From positions 1 to 64,000 of the forward strand of contig VWND01000076.1 of the NCBI GenBank assembly GCA_009599575.1: a stretch of DNA of 64,000 bases. Direction: 5' to 3'. The DNA comes from Blumeriella jaapii. Its lineage: Eukaryota > Ascomycota > Leotiomycetes > Helotiales > Drepanopezizaceae. The notes under the pieces are model-generated. The model searched no databases, had not been told where the DNA came from, and worked only from the letters and a program-made list of their open reading frames with translations. Each line of letters begins with the position of its first letter. Within the stretch, counting starts at the first letter, position 1. This document shows positions 55,889 to 64,000 of this stretch, one piece after another. A program made the translations under genes and the position numbers.

Positions 55889-57902
55889 ATGAACGGCGAC
55901 AGCTACTCATCAAGAGGCATGGCACCCTCAGCGTCTTCAACAATTCCCAAATCAGGTAGAGCTACTGCTGACACGCAAGCACCAGCAGATTCTGGCCGCC
56001 ATGGCTCCTCAAGAGATTACCCAGTTAGTTCAGCAGAGCACACTAACAACAGAAGCTGACTGACTGCCTGTAGGCGCGCGACGATCGACGCGGCGATAGA
56101 GGTGGCAATCGAGACAGACGGCGTTCTCGCTCGCCCGGCCATCGCGATTCGCGATCATCCCGTCGCGACGGAGATATAGATTCGTATTCAACCAGTCGTG
56201 ACTACAGGGAGAGAGAGCGTGAGGACAGATACTCGGGCAGAGATAATCGTGGTGGGGGAGAGCGAAGAGGAGTGGACAGAGCTGGGGACAGAGGGGGAGA
56301 CAGAGAATGGGACCGAGACCGAGGCTCATCGAGACGCGATGCGAGACGAGACGACGGAGATAGACCACCGAGGAGGGATCGAGACCTATTTGAGGACAGA
56401 AGGGGGGGTGTTGGAGGTCGACGAGGTGGGAGAGGCGATCGAGATGGATTTGGTGGAGCACCCGATCGAGGAGAACGACCAAAGAGCGCGTCCCCTCCGC
56501 CCAAGAAGAAAGAGCCTACACCAGACTTGACAGACGTCGTACCGATCTTGGAGCGCAAGAGACGGTTGACTCAGTGGGACATCAAACCTCCGGGGTACGA
56601 GAACGTCACGGCTGAACAGGCAAAACTGTCTGGCATGTTCCCCCTCCCAGGAGCTCCCAGACAACAGCCCATGGACCCAAGCAAGCTTCAAGCATTTATG
56701 TCACAACCCAGTGGCTCGGTCACTAATGCAGCTCTCAAGCCTTCCAATTCTCGCCAGGCGAAGCGTCTTCTCGTCAGCAATCTGCCCTCAACAGCTAACG
56801 AGGAAGCTATCATCAACTTCTTCAACCTTCAGCTCAATGGTCTAAATGTTATCGAAGGTTCCGACCCTTGTATATCAGCCCAAATCTCACAAGACAAGAC
56901 CTTCGCTCTATTGGAATTCAAGCAAACATCAGACGCCACAGTAGCTCTCGCCCTGGATGGAATTACTATGGAAGACGAGCACATGAATGGATCGGCGACG
57001 AACGGTGACACCAAGGGACTTTCTGTGCGTCGGCCAAAGGATTACATCGTTCCAGCAGTCACAGATGAGATTCCACATGAGGCTGGTGTCATTTCCAACG
57101 TGGTTGTTGACACTCAGAACAAAATCAGCATTTCTAACATTCCGCTGTACCTTTCTGATGAGCAAGTTACTGAACTTCTTGTGTCATTTGGAGAGTTGAA
57201 GGCTTTTGTTCTAGTCAAGGACACTGGCACTGATGAGTCTCGGGTAAGTGAACCTCCAGATGTCTGTGACCCACGGACGGCTACTGATGGAACTCTAGGG
57301 AATTGCATTCTGCGAGTATGTTGATTCTGTCGCAACAGATATTGCCGTTGAGGGCCTTAATGGTATGGAGCTTGGTGACAAGCATTTGAAGGTACAGAGA
57401 GCCAGTATTGGACACACGCAAGTCTCTGGCCTTGAGATGAGTGTTAATGCTATGTCGATGCTTGCTGGCACGACTTCCCAAGGTTTAGAGGAAGGTCGTG
57501 TCTTGCAATTGCTTAACATGGTCACACCAGAAGAGCTGATTGACAATGAGGATTACGAGGGTATGTTCTTGAGTCTCCACTGTTTTATCATATAATTAAC
57601 AATAGATATAGAAATTTGTGAAGATGTAAAGGAGGAGTGCGAGAAATACGGCAGAGTGCTTGACATGAAGGTCCCAAGACCTACCGGTGGAAGCAGACAG
57701 TCCAATGGAGTCGGCAAGATATTTGTCAAGTTTGACACTGCCGCGTCTGCTGGTAAAGCCCTTCGCACGCTTGCTGGCAGAAAATTTGCGGATCGCACCG
57801 TTGTCGTAACCTACTTCTCAGAGGTAAGTGACTTTACCCCAATCCAACCTGGGTGTCAGGACTGACTTGATGTAGGAGAATTTCGAGGTTTCTGCCTGGT
57901 AA
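55889..57902 (+). CDS. U2AF2: U2 snRNP auxiliary factor large subunit (U2AF65/Prp2)
   Basis: Five exons: 55889-56023, 56074-57243, 57299-57560, 57606-57823 and 57876-57902 (the last only 27 nt), 603 residues. It binds the polypyrimidine tract at 3' splice sites and recruits U2 snRNP. An Arg/Asp/Ser-rich N-terminus (RRRSRSPGHRDSRSSRR, RDRDLF) is followed by a U2AF35-binding segment with RRLTQWDIKPPGYENVTAEQ. RRM1 starts at about residue 274 (KRLLVSNLPSTANEEAI), RRM2 at about 394 (KISISNIPLYLSDEQVTELL), and the atypical third RRM (UHM) covers about 508-603, with acidic helix EDVKEECEKYG and the ULM-binding GRKFADR loop. RRM1 contains an insertion rich in Asn and Gly (MNGSATNGDTKG). All junctions keep frame. 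Confidence 0.95.
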
Positions 57903-59664
57903 AATTTCCTTTCTTCCATCAATACCCACCAAGCAGATTCCTAAACGGCAGCTCTATCGATTTTGAGCTTACTTCATTGGGTTGTGAAGTGGATGCAGGA
58001 TTATCGAAACCTCTATGTATTTTTACTACTGGCCGGCTGGCATATGCAAGGAGTCATCCTGAAAGTGACTAAAAGCGCTGTTGAACCATGAAACAATGAA
58101 ATGCATCAAAAAAAAACTTCCAATCAAGCATGTTGCACAGCTGTGAAACACCACCAAGAATCATTCCTTCTGACTTATGCAGTTGCGAGTCTCTGCCACT
58201 CGAACTTTTACCCTTGCTCCTCGTTACTGTTTCCTAAACTGCTGCTGTTTTACCCACTCTGTCCTCCTGTACACTGAAATTGTCAACCCTCCCATCTGCC
58301 ATCGTTCCCGAGCTACCAGTACATACAAGCCGTAGAGATGGAACGTTGAATAAACAGGGCAAAATATCCTGCGAGGCTTCATAAGCTCTGATCATCCACA
58401 GCTATGCCACATCTCTTTTTCAGGGTGGAAAGTATCTACTGTATGTAGGCCTATGCCAGGGGTCGGGAAAACGCAAAGTCCATGTGCAAGAATGATACCG
58501 ATGGACACGACTAAAGAGAGTGCTCAAGGCCCTAAGCCCACGACAAATCGAACTAAATGCCTACGAATGATAAAACCGCTCTGCCCAGATTTGTGTTCTA
58601 GACGACAACGTATGATTTCAAGATCTTCTATTTCTGAAACGGGTGGCCAAAGGACCCCCCGGAAGCTATAACTGAAGATGGTTCTAAAAATGAGGTACAT
58701 GAAAGTTGGTGTTTTCATCTACCACCTTCACACTGGCATTTTAAACATAAATTGCGATGCTGACCAGGAGCTGGGAGGACAAAATCCAACGTAAACTTCC
58801 AGAAGTGGAAATTTTCGAATTCATCGCAATGATCTACTTGGAAAATCTTCAAAAGATTTGAGCTATGTAAATATGAGACGAGGAAGGCCTCTGAATCCTT
58901 GCATTCACGGTACAGCCCACAGGTCAAGGAAGGGCTGAAGAATCTGGTGAAGACGGTATACTTTGCAATCTGGCGCCTGCTCACGTTTTCCTCTTCGTTG
59001 TGTATGAAGTCCTGTTTTAGCTAGGCTCGAAAACAAACATCTGCAAAATAATCAAATGGTCAGCAAAGCCAGATAGATAAGAGCAAGAGAAGAAATAACG
59101 AGGTATGTTCAAATGTCAGAAGTTAGGTTGAATTCATCGACCTTTGCAAATAGGTTAAAGACCTTTTTGCAAGGGACATAAAATGAGAGGTGCCAGATAA
59201 GCAAAGGTGTTCATCATGAAAAGAACGAGACGGCGATGTGGGGTAGGACGTACGAGGGAGAATCGTAATTGACCTGTAATTCGGCTCTCCTCATCATGTC
59301 CAGTAATTGGATCACGGCAAGTATCGAGACTGTGCTCGGGGGAAGTACCCACAGAGTGGCTTCGATTTTAGTTAAGGGTTGAAAGAGTGCCGTAGCAAGA
59401 TGGAGAACATAATCGCGGTATGATGACTTGCCATAACGAATTGCTGGCTTCGTCCTGGTGTTTGCGACTTGATAGACTTGGAAGCTTTGCGGTTGAGATC
59501 GAGAATTTATTTTCTGGCGTTCAAGTCATAGCTTGACGCTAACGTCGGCGCTAATAGCCGAGCCGCCCACCATGGCACAACAACCTCAATATTTTTGCGC
59601 ACCCCCGAACGACGACCAAACGTTTTCTCACCAATCCGACAAAAATCTCCAAACCACCGCCAAC
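57903..59664. other. Intergenic region between U2AF65 and RPS13
   Basis: About 1.76 kb, relatively A+T-rich. Short frames (58453-58671 +, 58715-58984 -) show no domain. The last 100 bases carry an in-frame upstream ATG for RPS13 (see that entry). The rest I read as 3' flank of U2AF65 and RPS13 promoter. Confidence 0.55.
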
Positions 59665-60401
59665 ATGGGTCGTCTTCATTCAAACGGAAAGGGCATATCG
59701 GCCTCCGCCATCCCTTACTCTCGCACTCCTCCCTCCTGGTTGAAGACCAACCCCGAGCAAGTTGTCGACCAGATCTGCAAGCTCGCGAAGAAGGGTGCTA
59801 CACCATCTCAAATCGGTGTTGTGCTCAGAGACTCACACGGTATCGCTCAGGTCAAGGTTGTCACTGGTAGGTTTACGTCTGCAAGAGCGCGGCATTCACG
59901 GAAATGGGCAACGGCAATGCTGACTTTCTGTCTCAGGTAACAAGATCCTCCGAATCTTGAAGTCGAATGGTACGGTTTCCATCAGTCAATTACATACTGA
60001 ACCATAGACTACTCGCCTCAATACGAGAAGCGAAAAACAACAATGCCTCCGTCCGGTCATTGACTGGCGGAGTGAAATCCCACGAACAATACTGCCATTG
60101 CCTCATCATTGGCTGACTAAAAATCATAGGCCTCGCCCCAGAGATTCCAGAGGACTTGTACATGCTGATCAAGAAGGTGAGGATCTTCTTGGCTTCCTAA
60201 TTTCGAGCAACCGCTGACCGTTCTCAGGCCGTCGCTGTCCGTAAGCACCTTGAGCGCAACCGAAAAGACAAGGACTCCAAGTTCCGCCTCATTCTCATCG
60301 AGTCCCGTATCCACCGCCTCTCCCGTTACTACAAGACCGTCGGTGTTCTGCCACCAACCTGGAGATACGAGAGCGCCACTGCTAGCACCATGGTTTCGTA
60401 G
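59665..60401 (+). CDS. RPS13: 40S ribosomal protein S13 (uS15)
   Basis: Four exons: 59665-59866, 59937-59969 (33 nt), 60130-60176 (47 nt) and 60228-60401, 151 residues, exactly the eukaryotic S13 length. It starts [18 protein letters not shown], then [38 protein letters not shown] across the small exons, and [20 protein letters not shown] with the ending ATASTMVS. uS15 binds 18S rRNA in the central domain of the small subunit. Three of the introns split codons or small exons, as is usual for fungal ribosomal protein genes. Another ATG at 59572 is in frame with no stop between and would add 31 residues ([16 protein letters not shown]...) in a good context (CCACCATGG); family length favours 59665. 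Confidence 0.96.
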
Positions 60402-60757
60402 ATGCGATCAATGGTCGGGGAATGGATGCTCGGATGGCGTTGGGGTGTGGACAATTGCACGAAGCTCTGATCTTCGTCAGTCACTCAGGGCAGAAGGGAT
60501 AGGAAGAATCAAACCCAAAAACGCACATCACATACCGGCCCAGATTCTTTGATACACGCATGGTGACCTAATAATGTGACTCAACTAGCCCATGCTTCTT
60601 GAACGCGCCTGAACGCGCCCGAATTCTTCCTGCCAAAATCCAGTCATAATGCCTCCCATTTGACTCTCTGGTATATTCCAATTGGTAGCTAGTAAAGCAT
60701 GACACCCTTGGAAAGCTCGCCTTCATGTGATATTGACTTCCATCAACCATAGAGTTC
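60402..60757. other. Spacer between convergent RPS13 and SDC1
   Basis: 356 bases that can only hold 3' flanks of two convergent genes. No open frame here has coding character. Confidence 0.6.
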
Positions 60758-61448
60758 TCAAGTGCCCTCCAATTCCTTCGACCTCTGTAACAGGTATTCG
60801 CCCAGCACGCGCAGAGGATCTCTTGGTCTGAATACCAGTCAGTCGTGACTTTCACTTTGATACCACAAGGAGCCTTTCGAGCACTTACTGTTCTTTGGCA
60901 AGCAGCTTCATCCCATCCATAACAGGGCCCGTCACCTTACTGTTCAGATACTGTCTGGTTGGCGCACCGTGTAAGGGGGCTTCCTTGGGGATCGCAGAAC
61001 CAGGCTCTGGGTGCTGAGACGCGGCTCGAGAAGTAGTATCAGTGCCATTGGTGTTGCGCGACGGAGTTCCGACTCTGGCAGGAACTGGGCTTGGAGCGTT
61101 CGCTGCGCTGGGGACAATTGCTGGAGACTGCGTACGTATCAGTATCCAAATCTTGTCGTGTATACTCCAAAAACTCACAGCAGGTATTTCTGGAGCATCG
61201 GTCATCACCGTGTCTCTCGAGAGGTGCTGGTATTGAGGAGGTAGGATCGGAGGCGGGTCAACAGGTTGTTGCTGTTGCTGTTGCGGTTGCGGTTGCGGTT
61301 GCGGTTGCGGTTGCGGTTGCGGTTGCGGTTGCGGTTGCGGTTGCGGTTGCTGTTGCTGTTGAAGCATTGCGACCGGGTTTTCGTTCGCAGCGGCGGCAAC
61401 AGGTGGGTTCTGATCTTGCATATTCGTTTCAGGCGGCTGTGAAGACAT
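60758..61448 (-). CDS. SDC1: COMPASS subunit Sdc1 (DPY30 homologue)
   Basis: Three exons: 61448-61179, 61127-60889 and 60827-60758, 192 residues. The Dpy-30 dimerisation motif spans the last splice: TRQYLNSKVTGPVMDGMKLL plus AKEQ, then PRDPLRVLGEYLLQRSKE (both quoted in pieces). Sdc1/DPY30 docks on Bre2/ASH2L in the Set1/COMPASS histone H3K4 methyltransferase. The N-terminal two thirds is low complexity: Gln-rich and a (Pro-Gln)n tract encoded by a pure CAACCG hexamer repeat, then an Ala/Pro/Ser region. Start: the first ATG in the open frame, MSSQPPETNMQ; the frame runs farther up without ATG. Introns have GTGAGT and GTAAGT donors. It is divergent from FAN1 by 183 bases. Confidence 0.88.
61263..61350. 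repeat. (GGTTGC)n hexamer coding the Pro-Gln tract of SDC1
   Basis: About ten perfect copies of GGTTGC on the plus strand, flanked by TGT/TGC glutamine codons. In SDC1 it encodes alternating Pro and Gln. Copy number likely varies between strains without changing frame. Confidence 0.9.
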
Positions 61449-61631
61449 GGTAAATGGTCGTGGACGATTTGGGGGAGGATTGTTGCCGTTTACATCGGGC
61501 ACTTTTGCAAAAGCCTAGCTTGACTTTCACGTGCCGTCGCGTTGCTTGACGCGTCTTGCCACCAATCGATGCATCCCATCTCCTTTCAACAACGACTGCT
61601 CGAGTAAATATTATCGACGACTCATCTCAAC
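61449..61631. promoter_or_regulatory. Divergent promoter SDC1 / FAN1
   Basis: 183 bases between two start codons. A TCACGTGCCG motif (CACGTG) lies near 61529. Shared promoter by position; binding is untested. Confidence 0.6.
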
Positions 61632-64000
61632 ATGGTCCTCGAATCTCGTGGCGACACTGGCCACAACGCGATGGTGGGAAGAAAAGTTCCCCATCCAGTC
61701 TCTACTAAGTATCACGACGGAACATTACCTCCAGGAAAGAGACGCAAGATTTCTGGAGGTACCGATGGAGATTCTTCGAGGGACCTATCAGAGAACGAGG
61801 AATTCTTCAAGGGACCGCAAGTCTATCGACGTGAGAATTCTGATCTGGAGGACGAGCATGATGAAAATGAATTCGAGGGACCATTCCTTGCTCAACGATC
61901 TACGGAATTGGAAAGCGCATTACCTGAAGTAGAGACAGATAAGCATGCCATTGAACAGTACGAGGCTATGCGTGCCGCTGGAGAAGTTGCAGAAGACCTG
62001 AAATCTCGAATAACCCAACGAACTTGGGTGCAGGGGAAGAGCTCGATATATGTCGATGCCTTCAATTTGGCTTTGGAAACCGTACTCGAGGACGAATCTC
62101 ATCTTTTTGACGAAAAGGAGCTTGAGGTATTTCGGCAGTGGAGGAGCCTCAAGTACGAAGCTCAATATTTGTATGTTCGACTTGATTTTTGAATGAGCCG
62201 GGCTAATATAACAAGATATGTTCGATTATTTCTGCGTAAGACTTCTGCGTGGCATCGAATCAATCGGCTTGGGTACTACAGCGATATTGTAGACCTGCCA
62301 GAGGCTGCCAATTTACTCCAATCTAATTGCGTTTTACCGGAGTCTTCGGCAGCTCCTCAAAAGCACCCTGCGGAATTGACGCCTCCTGAAGGAACTGAAA
62401 TGGGCTCAAGCTTTAGCTTCGCCGACTCTTCTGACGGGCTGATTACCACACTTGAAGAGGCTTGTTCTCTCTTGAACCTAGAGGAAGTGAAACTACTTGC
62501 AAAAGAAGCGAAGGTTCAGGGGAAGAACAAGGCGGGTTTGCTCAAAGCTCTGCTCCGAATGAGCCAACGTCAAAGTGGATTAGAATCGGTTGGGCTGAAG
62601 AGGTCCGACAGCCAGAATAGCATTGCTTCGGAGTCTGGGAACGACGGCAGTCTTAATTTGAATAGAGACAGTCACTTTTTACGGAAGATCATGGCCATCA
62701 CTGGGTCCTGCATAAGGCTCTCCCTTGCAACCTTAAAGCTCTTCGAAAGAGTTCATCTGGTGTTCTATCGGTCCACCGAATGGACGGATAAGTCCTTGAC
62801 AACTATCATTCTGGCCAGAATATCGCGAAGAAACTTCCCGGATTACATAGTGTCACGATCTCAAAACATCTTTTCCTCCAGATCCGATCTCTTGGAGTTC
62901 GAGGCTTCTCTCCGGACCCAATTCCGCGTTGATAGCATCCTCGAGCTCAACGGTAACCCGTCTAGAGGGTCAATGGAAGAAGCTCTTGCCATCTTCGAGG
63001 AGATCTATCCCCGTTGGAAATTTCTTTTAGACGAAGAGCAACGAAAAGAAGATCGTATCTACGAAAGTGGCGAGGGAGCTTATTTGCGTCGCTTTTCTCC
63101 TGCCTGGGTCTATACAAGAATTGTTCACAAAGGGACTTCTGTGTTGGGACGGTTCAAGATGTACGAGCGAGAGCACGAAGTCATCACAGAGCTTCTAAAT
63201 CAACGTCTATTCCATGCCGCCCGACGGGGAGCCTGGTATCAACGGAAGGCTCTCTTAGAAGAGCACTACATGTGTAGCCTTCAACCGCCCCCCGGCGTCT
63301 CGGATGTGGAACAACAACGGAAGCACTGGAAGAAGATCTCACTACGAACTTGCGAGGCTGGCCTCCAGGACAAAGACTGCCATTTAATCTTCCATTACGA
63401 CCTGCAGAAACGAATACGCAAAATTGAAAAGAGCCTCAAGATCCCCAAGCGAGAACAACATGATTTTGGTCACGTTTTGCTTTCCAAGCCTTTGGAAGTG
63501 ACTGTGGAAGGCACACAAATCAAGAAGGAATACCGATCGAACAAGAGACGAGCCAGTGTGGCGGGGGAAGAGAAGCAGCGAAGCACAAAGACCATATGGG
63601 TCGATGAAGCCGAAGGCGGGGGCGAGTGCAGCGTCGAAGCTATGTGCCTATCCGACTACCGCTCGAGAGGGTTCAAAGGATTTCATGCAGAGGGTGGCAT
63701 CATACGAACACTTTTTGCGTACCTTTTCTGCGATGTCCTCTTCGTCTACATCCCCAACGTCTTTCAAACGGCATACCAGACTTGTCCCTTGGATCTTCAC
63801 ACCGATGCTTTCTTTCCATCTCGAGCATCAGAGATCAACCACCGACTCGTGGAAATCGAAAACGGCGCTGCGGCAGACATAATTCGCGCCGTCGATGCTC
63901 GAGGGCGCGAGAAGCGCACCTGTATCATCGGCTTGAACTGGGATTTCGAGTTGGAGGATCTGCTCGAGATAGCAAGCTGCTTTGACGGACAGGCTTTGGC
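61632..64000 (+). CDS. FAN1: Fanconi-associated nuclease 1 homologue (3' partial)
   Basis: Two exons visible: 61632-62170 and 62216 to the window end, with a 45-nt intron (GTATGT, GGCTAATA, acceptor AACAAG); 774 residues seen. The first part is acidic and disordered-looking (KRRKISGGTDGDSS). Then comes the structured core: DAFNLALETVLEDE and QYLYVRLFLRKTSAWHRI, a SAP-like segment LLNLEEVKLLAKEAKVQGK (in part), TPR-type helices, and the FAN1 signatures RRGAWYQRKALLEEHYM and GFHAEGGIIRTLFAYLF (in part). The window ends inside the VRR_NUC nuclease domain (CIIGLNWDFELEDLLEIASC), so the catalytic PD/ExK residues are off the edge. FAN1 is a 5'-flap endonuclease and 5' exonuclease that unhooks interstrand crosslinks in the nucleus. 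No stop or frame break occurs in the visible 2.3 kb. Confidence 0.92.

Noticed and set aside
1..64000. tRNA, 5S rRNA or snRNA genes
   Set aside because: No A-box/B-box pair or recognisable cloverleaf was found by eye; a tRNAscan/Infernal run would decide.

Overview
The window is nuclear DNA of a filamentous ascomycete (Pezizomycotina). Genes are compact and carry short GT-AG introns of about 45-110 nt, with CTAAC/CTGAC-like branch points just upstream of the acceptor. Many products are typical of this group: Sec9 with its long N-terminus, LCL3, RAX2, EMC6, an Inp2/Vezatin-type peroxisome protein and an aminoglycoside-phosphotransferase-fold kinase. The class cannot be fixed from sequence alone. 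I recognise nineteen protein-coding genes. Two are cut by the window edges: the DEAH helicase at the left and FAN1 at the right.

Layout, left to right. 1-15003 is a dense block: DHR2-like helicase (+), SEC9 (-), a GTPBP1-type GTPase (+), EMC6 (-), an Inp2/Vezatin-domain protein (+) and APC2 (+). 15004-21995 holds a proline/serine-rich RING-finger gene between two low-complexity spacers. 21996-33273 is dense again: APH-type kinase (-), UTP12 (-), ARPC2 (+) and SF3B1 (+). 33274-47500 is about 14 kb of simple-sequence, palindrome-rich DNA whose only certain gene is a two-finger C2H2 factor (-, 37086-38337). 47501-64000 is gene-rich: RAX2 (-), LCL3 (-), OGG1 (-), U2AF65 (+), RPS13 (+), SDC1 (-) and FAN1 (+).

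Most genes are housekeeping and are grouped by position rather than pathway. Still, two branch-point recognition proteins (SF3B1 and U2AF65) lie about 23 kb apart, two DNA-repair enzymes (OGG1 and FAN1) about 6 kb apart, and two ribosome-biogenesis factors (DHR2-like and UTP12) are present. Five head-to-head pairs share short upstream regions: SEC9/GTPase, EMC6/Inp2-like, UTP12/ARPC2, OGG1/U2AF65 and SDC1/FAN1.

Three things stand out. Four strongly conserved genes (SEC9, the APH-type kinase, ARPC2, SF3B1) each carry a 1-2 nt indel that breaks an otherwise continuous, family-typical reading frame; uncorrected assembly error is the simplest explanation. Two introns (in APC2 and ARPC2) are best read as GC-AG introns. 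The spacers, above all 34-47 kb, are filled with the self-complementary word TACTGTACAGTA and its variants plus several minisatellites, and this AC/GT palindrome family is not seen in the coding regions. No tRNA, rRNA, CRISPR array or intact transposon was seen.
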